Below, piece by piece: positions 17,038 to 24,358 of a stretch of DNA of 64,000 nt (position 1 is its first letter; the number at the start of each line of letters is the position of its first letter). This DNA is from F23-D06 sp045132055 (GTDB lineage: Bacteria; Bacteroidota; Bacteroidia; Bacteroidales; WCHB1-69), in contig JBGURP010000030.1 of the NCBI GenBank assembly GCA_045132055.1, positions 1 through 64,000 of the forward strand. The letters run 5' to 3'. The notes under the pieces are model-generated. The model was not told where the DNA came from and searched no databases. It worked only from the letters and a program-made list of their open reading frames with translations. The position numbers were made by a program, and so were the translations under genes.

Positions 17038-18252
17038 ATGAACTTAAAAAAGCAGTTCTTATTGTTTTTAACCATATTTTTTGCCATCACGCCCATTTGG
17101 GCCCAAACCACGGACAAAACCTTCAAGGTGGTGATTGATGCCGGACACGGTGGCAACGATCCCGGCTGCATAGGACTGACACTCAAAGAGAAAGACGTGA
17201 ACCTGGACATGGCCCTGCGCGTGGGCAAGCTCATCAGCGAAAACTGCTCCGACGTGCAGGTCATCTATACCCGTACGACGGATGTGTTCATCGAGTTGTA
17301 CCGCCGCGCGCAAATCGCCAACAACAACCATGCCGACCTGTTCATCTCCTTCCACTGCAACGCCTCCGAGAACCACGCAGGCAACGGGGTGGAGACCTTC
17401 GTCATGGGTTTGGCCAAGAGCGAAGCCAACCAGGCTGTGGCCCGCAAGGAGAACGCCGCCATCTTGAAGGAAAAGAACTACAAGAACAACTACGACGGCT
17501 TCAACCCCGACTCACCCGAGTCATACGTCATTTTCTCCCTCTATTCATCGGCATACCTCAACAAGTCCATCACCATAGCCGACAAGGTGCAGCGGAATCT
17601 GGTGTCCATCTCGCACCTCACCGACCGCGGCGTGAAACAGGCCGGCTACTGGGTACTGTACAAGGTGGCCATGCCCAGCATTCTCATCGAAATGGGCTTC
17701 CTCACCAACCCCACCGACGACGCCTTTCTTTCCAAAAAGAGCAACCTCGACAGATATGCCGCAGGCATCTATAACGCCTTCGCCGACTACGCCTCCACCA
17801 TCACGGGTACGCAATACAAACATCTCCCCACAGGCGCAAAAACTGCTGAACCTGAGAAAGTTGAAAAAGAGACCAAACCCGTGGAAGAGAATGTGCAGAA
17901 AGACTCCGTGACGTCCAAGCCCATCGTAGAACAGAAACCAGCCGTGGAGCAAAAACCGGCTGTGGAGCCAGCAAGCAAGCCCGCCGACTCTGGCATCCGC
18001 TTCAAGGTGCAGTTCCTGGCCTCGCCCGACAAGATTGCCGCCAACGACCGCCGCCTGCAAGGTGTGCCCAATGTGAGCTATTATCAGGAAAACGGCCTCT
18101 GGAAATACACTTCCGGCAATGAAAACACCTACGAAGCCGCCTTGGAGATTCTCTCCCAAGTCAAGAAAACACACGGGGACGCCTTCATGATCGCCTTCGA
18201 CGGTGACAAGAAAATATCCGTCAGCGAGGCCCGCCAATTGCTGAAAAAATGA
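17038..18252 (+). CDS. N-acetylmuramoyl-L-alanine amidase (Amidase_3) with C-terminal SPOR-like domain
   Basis: This 404-residue periplasmic zinc amidase cuts the stem peptide from MurNAc. A signal peptide (LKKQFLLFLTIFFAITPIWAQ) precedes the Amidase_3 domain (about residues 30-255). The zinc-binding DAGHGGNDPG has His37; LKEKDVNLDMA holds the zinc Glu, FISFHCNA the second zinc His, and ILIEMGFLTN the catalytic Glu. A Pro/Glu/Lys linker (about 265-325) leads to a C-terminal SPOR-like domain (about 328-402), which would target denuded septal glycan. I start at the ATG at 17038; a GTG one codon earlier is possible. It is the first gene of a plus-strand envelope cluster. Confidence 0.9.
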   Translation: MNLKKQFLLFLTIFFAITPIWAQTTDKTFKVVIDAGHGGNDPGCIGLTLKEKDVNLDMALRVGKLISENCSDVQVIYTRTTDVFIELYRRAQIANNNHADLFISFHCNASENHAGNGVETFVMGLAKSEANQAVARKENAAILKEKNYKNNYDGFNPDSPESYVIFSLYSSAYLNKSITIADKVQRNLVSISHLTDRGVKQAGYWVLYKVAMPSILIEMGFLTNPTDDAFLSKKSNLDRYAAGIYNAFADYASTITGTQYKHLPTGAKTAEPEKVEKETKPVEENVQKDSVTSKPIVEQKPAVEQKPAVEPASKPADSGIRFKVQFLASPDKIAANDRRLQGVPNVSYYQENGLWKYTSGNENTYEAALEILSQVKKTHGDAFMIAFDGDKKISVSEARQLLKK

Positions 18253-18260
18253 TATATTTG
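18253..18260 (+). promoter_or_regulatory. Internal -7 promoter box upstream of the MCE gene
   Basis: TATATTTG lies directly after the amidase stop codon (18250-18252) and 21 nt before the next ATG, so the downstream genes can be transcribed without the amidase. Confidence 0.55.
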
Positions 18261-18281
18261 CGCCTCTGAAAAATATTATCA

Positions 18282-19265
18282 ATGAGCGAGAACAACGACC
18301 AAAACCAAACTCAATATTCCGCCAAGAACATGAAAAGCATGAAAGTGGCCATCTTCTGCATCGCCGCTTTGATTGTTTTTTATCTGGGTGCCAGTTTTTT
18401 GAAAGGTCTGAACGTCTTCGGACACAAGACATACCTGTACGCCGTTTTGGAGAACATCGGAGGGCTGCATGAGAGCACCACGGTGACCATCAACGGCTAT
18501 CCCATCGGCAAAGTCACGAAGCTGGAGATGCTGAGCACCGACCCTGTGCGGATTTGCGCCAAGATATTGGTTACCGAGAAAGTGGATATCCCCAAGGATT
18601 CCCGTTTTGAGATAGCGCAGAAAGACGTGCTGGGCGGCATGATCGTCAACGTGATTCCAGGCACGTCCAAAGAGTTCGCGCGCAGTGGCGACACCCTGGC
18701 CTCGCGGCTGGTGCCGGGCATGCTCGACGGCATCGGCGACCTGACGGGCCAACTGGCCAGCGTGGTGGCCTCCGTCGATACCATCGGCCTCGCGCTCAAG
18801 TCTGCGTTCCAACCCAACGACCCCAACAACGGCGCGGCCACACTGAAAAATACCCTCGCGAACCTGGAAACCTCTACCCAGCATCTCAACCAGATACTGG
18901 CTGCCAACGAGCCTAAGGTTGGGGAGATGATGACCAAGCTTAACCGCTTCTCCACCACCTTGGACAACGTATCACCGCAACTCAACACCATCATCGACAA
19001 TCTGGACCATATCTCCGACTCCGTGGCACAGAGCAACATCAAGGCCCTGTTCACCGACGCGCAGCAGGCTGTTGCCAACATCAACGAGGTGACCGCCAAG
19101 CTTGACAGGGGCGAAGGTTCTGTCGGTCAATTACTTAAGAACGATACATTGTACGACAACATCAACAAGGCCGCGGCCAGCCTCGACCGCCTGTTGGAGG
19201 ACGTGAAAGCAAATCCGAGCCGCTACATCAACATCACCGTTTTCGGAAAGAAGATTAAACAATAA
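18282..19265 (+). CDS. MlaD / MCE family protein
   Basis: This 327-residue protein has a short cytoplasmic N-terminus, one transmembrane helix (about 22-42, VAIFCIAALIVFYLGASFLKGL) and a periplasmic MCE domain (about 45-125; YAVLENIGGLHESTTVTINGYPIGKVTKLEM). A long helical tail (about 150-300) with spaced hydrophobic residues follows. MCE proteins bind lipids and shuttle phospholipids between membranes as part of Mla-type ABC systems. The MlaE and MlaF partners are not adjacent here. It sits between the amidase gene and the DUF3127 gene and is preceded by its own -7 box. Confidence 0.88.
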   Translation: MSENNDQNQTQYSAKNMKSMKVAIFCIAALIVFYLGASFLKGLNVFGHKTYLYAVLENIGGLHESTTVTINGYPIGKVTKLEMLSTDPVRICAKILVTEKVDIPKDSRFEIAQKDVLGGMIVNVIPGTSKEFARSGDTLASRLVPGMLDGIGDLTGQLASVVASVDTIGLALKSAFQPNDPNNGAATLKNTLANLETSTQHLNQILAANEPKVGEMMTKLNRFSTTLDNVSPQLNTIIDNLDHISDSVAQSNIKALFTDAQQAVANINEVTAKLDRGEGSVGQLLKNDTLYDNINKAAASLDRLLEDVKANPSRYINITVFGKKIKQ

Positions 19266-19269
19266 CAAT

Positions 19270-19716
19270 ATGTCACTAGAAATCACAGGAAACCTCATCC
19301 AAAAGCTGCCCATGCAGTCCGGCGTCAGCGCCAGCACAGGAAAAAATTGGCAAAAGCAACAGTTCGTCATTGAAACCGTAGAGCAATATCCACGCAAGAT
19401 ATGCGCCATGCTGTGGGGCGACAAGGCCGACCTGCTGAACCAGTTCAACATCGGCGACATGGTGAAGGTATCCTTTGATGTGGAGTCGCGCGAATTCCAA
19501 GGCAGATGGTACACCGACGTGAAAGCATGGAAGATAGAGGCTGCCAGTGCCGCCATGCCGGGCGTTCCCGAGCCCATGGCCTACAATCCCGCCGGCGCGC
19601 CGCCGCACACCTCCTATACCCCACCCGCGGGCATCCCCACTGCCCCCGCACCGGAGTTCACCCCTGCGGAGGATACCTTCACGGACGACAGCATGACAGA
19701 CGACCTGCCCTTCTAA
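19270..19716 (+). CDS. DUF3127 domain protein
   Basis: This 148-residue protein matches DUF3127, an OB-fold-like domain found mostly in Bacteroidota. The N-terminal ITGNLIQKLPMQSG is followed by WQKQQFVIETVEQYPRKICAMLWGDKADL and FNIGDMVKVSFDVESREFQGRWYTDVKAWKIE. After residue 98 comes a Pro/Ala-rich tail that ends in an acidic TDDLPF. That ending strongly resembles the C-terminal protein-interaction tip of single-stranded DNA-binding proteins (DDDLPF), and the folded part has an SSB-like strand pattern. An ssDNA role is inference. It starts 4 nt after the MCE gene. Confidence 0.8.
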   Translation: MSLEITGNLIQKLPMQSGVSASTGKNWQKQQFVIETVEQYPRKICAMLWGDKADLLNQFNIGDMVKVSFDVESREFQGRWYTDVKAWKIEAASAAMPGVPEPMAYNPAGAPPHTSYTPPAGIPTAPAPEFTPAEDTFTDDSMTDDLPF

Positions 19717-19743
19717 CCCCGACATCCTCAAAAACCCAAACCC

Positions 19744-20541
19744 ATGAATCAGGGAATATGCATCTGGTCTTGCGTCGCAATGCGCGCCGAAGCCAGCCAC
19801 CGCTCCGAAATGGTCAACCAGCTCCTTTTCGGAGAAACATACGCTGTGCTGGAAACCATCGACAACTGGATGAAAATCCGCACCTCCGACTGCGGCTATG
19901 AAGGCTGGCTGCCCGCCAAGCAACATTTCCCGCTCACCGAAGAACAGTTCAAAGCCTACGAAGCACAACCCATTCACATAGTGCGCGATACGTTCCTCTA
20001 CGTGCGCGACGCCGTCACCAACATTGCCTTCCCGCTGTTCCTCGGCGCACAGTTTCCCGAGCCGCAAGAGGGCGTGTTCCACATCGGGGACAGGGCCTAC
20101 AAGGTCTCCATCCCGGAACCGCACGAGACACTGCGCCACGAAGGACTGACCGAACAGCAGGACCAACTGCTGGACTTCGCCTTCCGCCACCTCAACACCC
20201 CGTACCTCTGGGGCGGCCGCACCCCTGCCGGCATTGACTGTTCCGGCTTTGTGCAAAACGTCTTCAAAAGCATCGGCATCTCACTGCCCCGCGACGCATC
20301 CAAACAAGTGGAGTTCGGCGAAAATGTGGATTTTGTGGATGAGGCCCGCATCGGCGACCTCGCCTTTTTCGAGAACGAAGAGGGCTACATCATCCATGTC
20401 GGCATCGTTTGCGGACACCACCAGATCATCCACTCCTCTGGCCATGTCCAAATCAACACCCTGGACTCCAACGGCATCTTCCGCGCCGACTTTGGTCAAT
20501 ACACCCACCATCTGCGCATCATCAAACGTATTCTGGCATAA
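19744..20541 (+). CDS. C40 (NlpC/P60) peptidase with SH3-like N-terminus
   Basis: This 265-residue peptidase has SH3b-type modules in the first half (MVNQLLFGETYAVLETIDNWMKIRTSDCGYEGWLPAKQHF about 24-62, and a second weaker module to about 130). The NlpC/P60 domain follows (about 140-260) with catalytic Cys166 in AGIDCSGFVQNV, His218 in YIIHVGIV and the third polar residue in the QIIHSSG region. Such enzymes cut gamma-D-Glu-diaminopimelate bonds. No signal peptide is visible, which suggests cytoplasmic recycling of muropeptides, like dipeptidyl-peptidase VI. This fits the MurE prediction of meso-DAP peptide stems. It lies in a cluster of peptidoglycan-active enzymes. Confidence 0.9.
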   Translation: MNQGICIWSCVAMRAEASHRSEMVNQLLFGETYAVLETIDNWMKIRTSDCGYEGWLPAKQHFPLTEEQFKAYEAQPIHIVRDTFLYVRDAVTNIAFPLFLGAQFPEPQEGVFHIGDRAYKVSIPEPHETLRHEGLTEQQDQLLDFAFRHLNTPYLWGGRTPAGIDCSGFVQNVFKSIGISLPRDASKQVEFGENVDFVDEARIGDLAFFENEEGYIIHVGIVCGHHQIIHSSGHVQINTLDSNGIFRADFGQYTHHLRIIKRILA

Positions 20542-20556
20542 TCTCTTAACCCTATC

Positions 20557-21579
20557 ATGAAGAAAACCCTCTTTATCGTCACGGCCATCATAGCAGGCCT
20601 CTTTTTGCTTGCCGTCCTCGCTGCCGCCTACGTCATCTTTTACCCCAACACCCAGAACAAGACCGACGTCACCATCACCATCCCATGGAACACGGATTAC
20701 GAACAACTCCTTGACACGCTGGAGGCACACAACATTCTGCGCAACGAGGAGACCTTTGACATGGTGGCGCATTACATGAAATACAAGACCATCCGAGTGG
20801 GCAACTACACCATCCAGCCGGGCATGAGCAACGTGAAATTGGTGCGCCTGCTCCGCGCCGGCCAACACTACCCTGTCAAGTTCGCCTTCAACAACATACG
20901 CACGTTGGACCAACTGGCCAACCGCGCGGGAAACGTCTTCTTCTTCAACGAGGAAGAACTCTCCAAACTGCTGCACGACTCTCTATTCCTGCATCAATAC
21001 GGGTTGAATGAGGCCACGTGTCCCTGCATTTTCATTCCCAACAGCTATGAGATGTACTATGACATCACGCCAGAGGGATTCGTGAAGAAATTCTATGAAT
21101 ACTACCAGCAATTCTGGAATGAGCAACGGCTGAAACAAGCTGAAGAAATCGGGCTGACACCTATCGAAGTAGCCACGCTGGCCTCCATCGTGGAGGAAGA
21201 AAACCACCGCCCGCAGGAGAAGGCCATCATCGCCGGGTTATACATCAACCGGCTGCAAAAGAACATGCTGCTGCAATCGGACCCCACCGTCAAGTTTGCC
21301 CTGGGCGACTTCGCGCGACAGCGCATCCTGCTCGCCGACCTCAAGGTGGATTCGCCCTACAACACCTACAAATACAAGGGATTACCTCCAGGGCCCATCC
21401 GTTTCCCAGAAGGCTCCACCATGGATTCCGTGCTGCACTACACGCATCACAACTACCTCTACATGTGCGCCAAGGAGGATTTCTCCGGCTACCATAATTT
21501 CACCTCCAGCGCGGCGGTCCATCAGCAAAACGCCAACCGTTATCGCAAAGCCCTCAACGCACGCAATATCAAGCAATAA
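20557..21579 (+). CDS. mltG: Endolytic transglycosylase MltG
   Basis: This 340-residue protein cleaves nascent glycan strands and so sets their length. One transmembrane helix (about 5-28) anchors it in the inner membrane, with the periplasmic YceG-like domain beyond. Hallmarks are PNSYEMYYDITPEGFV near 163, IEVATLASIVEEENHR with the likely catalytic Glu213, IIAGLYINRLQKNMLLQSDPTVKFALG near 224-250, and SPYNTYKYKGLPPGPI near 266. Its stop codon is 1 nt before the ROK gene start, so the two are coupled. The length and motifs are complete. Confidence 0.95.
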   Translation: MKKTLFIVTAIIAGLFLLAVLAAAYVIFYPNTQNKTDVTITIPWNTDYEQLLDTLEAHNILRNEETFDMVAHYMKYKTIRVGNYTIQPGMSNVKLVRLLRAGQHYPVKFAFNNIRTLDQLANRAGNVFFFNEEELSKLLHDSLFLHQYGLNEATCPCIFIPNSYEMYYDITPEGFVKKFYEYYQQFWNEQRLKQAEEIGLTPIEVATLASIVEEENHRPQEKAIIAGLYINRLQKNMLLQSDPTVKFALGDFARQRILLADLKVDSPYNTYKYKGLPPGPIRFPEGSTMDSVLHYTHHNYLYMCAKEDFSGYHNFTSSAAVHQQNANRYRKALNARNIKQ

Positions 21580-21580
21580 C

Positions 21581-22528
21581 ATGAACGAATACTCCATCGG
21601 CATTGACATCGGCGGCACCAACACCGACATCGGGTTGGTGGAAGCCAGCGGGCGCGTGGCAGGCCGCCAGCGCCTCAGCACCCAGACCTTCACGGACAAG
21701 GAAAGCTACGTGGCAGCCATGTCCGAGGGCATACGGCTACTGATGCAAGCGCACGGAGTGAGCCACATCGCCAGCATCGGCATCGGCGCACCCAACAGCA
21801 ACTTCTTCGAAGGCTGCATCGAAGCGGGCACCGCCAACCTGCCCATCAAGGAGCGCATCCCGCTGAAGGAGATGATGGAGCAAATCTTTAACGTGAACGT
21901 GGTTGTAGATAACGACGCCAACGCCGCGGCCTACGGCGAACTGGTTTACGGAGGCGGGTGCGGGATGCGCCACCTCATCACCATCACCTTGGGCACAGGC
22001 ATCGGCAGTGGCTTCATCATAGACGGCAAGCTGGTGCACGGGCACACGGGCACGGCGGGCGAGCTGGGGCACAGCATCGTCATGCCGCACGGGCGTCCCT
22101 GCGGCTGCGGGCGGCAGGGCTGCATCGAGACCTACGCCTCGGCGCGGGGCATCTGCCAAAACTACATAGAAGCTGCGGAGCAAGCAGGCCGCCCGCTGTC
22201 CGTGGCTGAGCGCAAGTCACTCACCTGCCAGCAAGTGGGCGAGGCCGCCGCACAAGGCGACCCCATCGCGTGCAAGGCCTACGAGATTACCGCTGAATGG
22301 CTGGGCATCGCCCTGGCCAACGCCGCCAACTTCTCTGCACCGGAAGCCATCTTCTTGATGGGCGGACCCACGCGCGCCGGAGAGGCCCTCATGCAACCCC
22401 TGCGCAAAGCCTTCGAGGAGAACCTGCTCTTCCTCTACCAAAACAAAATATCTGTACGATTGTCCGAATTGAACGGCAACGATGCCGCCATATTGGGCGC
22501 CGCGGCGCTGGGACATATTTCATGGTAG
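21581..22528 (+). CDS. ROK family sugar kinase (glucokinase-like)
   Basis: This 315-residue protein shows the ROK phosphate-binding motif GIDIGGTNTDIGLV at residues 6-19. GNDAN-type VVDNDANAAAYGELVYGGG lies near 108, GTGIGSGFIIDGKLVHGHTGTAGELGHSIV near 140-168 with the conserved zinc-adjacent His, and the zinc site CGCGRQGCIETYAS near 172-185. ROK enzymes phosphorylate glucose, N-acetylglucosamine, N-acetylmannosamine or similar sugars; the substrate is not certain here. Coupling to mltG suggests an amino-sugar recycling role, which is inference. The TAG stop codon is supplied by the GTAGAGACG palindrome that follows. Confidence 0.88.
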   Translation: MNEYSIGIDIGGTNTDIGLVEASGRVAGRQRLSTQTFTDKESYVAAMSEGIRLLMQAHGVSHIASIGIGAPNSNFFEGCIEAGTANLPIKERIPLKEMMEQIFNVNVVVDNDANAAAYGELVYGGGCGMRHLITITLGTGIGSGFIIDGKLVHGHTGTAGELGHSIVMPHGRPCGCGRQGCIETYASARGICQNYIEAAEQAGRPLSVAERKSLTCQQVGEAAAQGDPIACKAYEITAEWLGIALANAANFSAPEAIFLMGGPTRAGEALMQPLRKAFEENLLFLYQNKISVRLSELNGNDAAILGAAALGHISW

Positions 22529-22552
22529 AGACGCGCCATGGCACGTCTCTAC
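22525..22552. repeat. GTAGAGACG palindrome overlapping the ROK stop codon
   Basis: GTAGAGACG (22525-22533) is an exact inverted repeat of CGTCTCTAC (22544-22552), centred on CCATGG. The TAG at 22526-22528 is the stop of the ROK gene. Other copies or relatives lie at 836-863, 41797-41823, 42816-42843, 42879-42906, 48361-48388 and 50343-50360. Here it sits between two convergent genes and could act as a terminator hairpin for both. Confidence 0.8.
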
Positions 22553-22590
22553 AAAACAAATATCACGACGACCAAACGTCCCAATCAAAA

Positions 22591-23733
22591 TCAATGATAA
22601 AACATCTGTTTCGGATCCTCGTACACCGCCTCGGGTTCGAGGTTCTTCTTGCTGACATTCAGCAACATGCCCATCGCGCAACCCGACACAAACAGGGAGG
22701 CGCCACCGCTGCTGATGAACGGTAACGTCTGTCCCGTGGTGGGCAACAGCTCGCAGTTCACACCGATGTGCACCAGGGCCTGGCACGTAAACCAGAACCC
22801 GATGCCGAACGACAAGATGGCTCCCAACGCATTGGTGGAATTCTTGGAAATCTTCCAAGCCCGATAGAAAATGACCAAATAGGCCATGAGCACAATGAGC
22901 CCCATCACGATACCGTTCTCTTCAAAGAGGGAAGCGTAGGCATAGTCGGTGGCATTTTCGGGCAGGCGGTTCTTGATGACCCCCTTGCCAGGTCCTGCCG
23001 GATGCAAGCCCGAACGCGCGATGGCGGCACGAGAGAGAATCATCTGGTCACCGTAACCATTTACATTCTCCTTCGTAAAATAGTATTCCATACGGTTGAC
23101 AAACGTACCCATACGGGCAATCTTCGAGCCGTCTTCCCCACTCTTCAACACTATCAACGACAGCACACCTACCACAACTACGGCCAAAGTCACCACACCC
23201 AGGATGTATTTCATCTTGAACTTGCCCACAAAGAAAATCACCATGCCCGTCACAAACAGGATGATGGCCGTGGACATGTTCAGAACAGCAATGCAGGCGC
23301 AGAAAAAGAGCAAAATGGCAATCAGGTATTTCATGTCCTGCTCCGACAACTCCGTGTCTTTGTTGTAGCGTCTGCCAATAAAATTCGAAAGAAATATAAT
23401 AACCAGAAAACCAATTAGATAGAACGTCTGCACATCATGTCCGAAAAACGTGATACCACGCACGGCCCGCGAGGTGAGCGTGAGCACAACCAAGATAAAG
23501 GCGAACAACAAACCGATGAAAGCGCCTTTCTCCAAAATCTTCTTGTAGTTCACCATGTAAAATAACGCGAGACCTGCATAGCAGAAGAGCAGGTGCGTGA
23601 GATGACTCACCACACGCCGACCGCCGGTGCTATATACCAGCAACACAGAAAGGAGGGACAGGAAAACCACCAGTCCCAAGATGATCTTGTCGCCCTTGAA
23701 GGACAGCTTCGACAGCAAACGTTCTTTATCCAT
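22591..23733 (-). CDS. ftsW: Cell division protein FtsW (SEDS glycosyltransferase)
   Basis: This 380-residue polytopic membrane protein of the SEDS family polymerises lipid II at the septum together with its partner PBP. About ten hydrophobic segments run from IILGLVVFLSLLSVLLVYST (residues 17-36) to the C-terminus. The family signature lies near residues 330-352 (LLPTTGQTLPFISSGGASL). A periplasmic-loop segment (ILSRAAIARSGLHPAGPGKGVIKNRLPENATDYAYASLFEENG) corresponds to the conserved SEDS extracellular loop. It starts 2 nt after the MurD-like gene and is the last gene of this dcw block. The dcw context favours FtsW over RodA. Confidence 0.92.
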   Translation of the reverse strand: MDKERLLSKLSFKGDKIILGLVVFLSLLSVLLVYSTGGRRVVSHLTHLLFCYAGLALFYMVNYKKILEKGAFIGLLFAFILVVLTLTSRAVRGITFFGHDVQTFYLIGFLVIIFLSNFIGRRYNKDTELSEQDMKYLIAILLFFCACIAVLNMSTAIILFVTGMVIFFVGKFKMKYILGVVTLAVVVVGVLSLIVLKSGEDGSKIARMGTFVNRMEYYFTKENVNGYGDQMILSRAAIARSGLHPAGPGKGVIKNRLPENATDYAYASLFEENGIVMGLIVLMAYLVIFYRAWKISKNSTNALGAILSFGIGFWFTCQALVHIGVNCELLPTTGQTLPFISSGGASLFVSGCAMGMLLNVSKKNLEPEAVYEDPKQMFYH

Positions 23734-23735
23734 GA

Positions 23736-24293
23736 CTACAGTTGGCCGACAGCCTCTTGAAATTTTTCTCCACGTTCACGATAAGTCTCCTGGGCAGCAC
23801 TTTTTTCTCCCGGTGAGAAAAGCACGGCATAACCGTTGTCGCAAGCGTAAAAAGCCTGACGGACAGCATCTTCCAGACCCATCTCCACAAACACGGGAAT
23901 TCCCAGTGAAGCAAAATGCTCATACACGTCTGTGTTATAGACACCTTGGATCACGATGGCCTTCACTTTGGCCTCGATGGTTTCCATCAAATCATCCGTA
24001 ATTCTATCTACTGACGAAATGTTGGTAATCCACACCGTGGGTTTTGTCATGCTCTGCAGCGCAAACCACACGGAATTGGCGTTCACGGAACGGGAATCGT
24101 CAATGAAATCTATGTTGTTCAAGGTCTTCACGTGCTCCAACTTGTGGGCACTACCCTCGAAATCCGACAAAGAAGCGGCAATATTTCTCTTGCGAATATT
24201 CACCAGATTGCTGGTAATCGCCGCCACCATCGGGTTGGCATACTCTCTCTCTTTCTCAAAAAGACTGAAACTGTTGGTTTTATTTGTAGGCAT
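23736..24293 (-). CDS. Stand-alone MurD C-terminal domain (eroded Mur ligase remnant or paralog)
   Basis: This 185-residue protein aligns only with the end of MurD, the UDP-MurNAc-L-Ala:D-Glu ligase. NPMVAAITSNLVNIRKRNIAASLSDFEGSAHKLEHV is the entry to domain 3, FIDDSRSVNANSVWFALQSM stands for the usual INDSKATN...WYAL, and LFSPGEKSAAQETYRERGEKF for the usual LSPACASFDxFKxxxxRGxxF. The N-terminal UDP-binding domain and the central ATPase domain with GTNGKTT are absent. The substrate-contacting residues are also changed (KAT to RSV; ACASFD to GEKSAAQ). It nevertheless has an ATG start and an intact frame, and is spaced 2 nt from ftsW. Loss of ligase activity is a firm inference. It may be a decaying relic or a regulatory protein. 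Confidence 0.8.
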   Translation of the reverse strand: MPTNKTNSFSLFEKEREYANPMVAAITSNLVNIRKRNIAASLSDFEGSAHKLEHVKTLNNIDFIDDSRSVNANSVWFALQSMTKPTVWITNISSVDRITDDLMETIEAKVKAIVIQGVYNTDVYEHFASLGIPVFVEMGLEDAVRQAFYACDNGYAVLFSPGEKSAAQETYRERGEKFQEAVGQL

Positions 24294-24304
24294 ATCTTAT
24301 AATG

Positions 24305-24358
24305 GGTTAATGATTATCTCTAATCTTCTAATCTCTAATCTTCTAATCTCTCATCTCA
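24305..24358. repeat. Heptamer/octamer array between mraY and the MurD remnant
   Basis: Repeats of TCTAATC and TTCTAATC end in TCTCATC. On the minus strand the units read GATGAGA/GATTAGA, and the TGA stop of mraY (24351-24353) lies inside the first unit. The array fills almost the whole 57-bp gap where the missing two thirds of murD would normally be. Confidence 0.75.
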
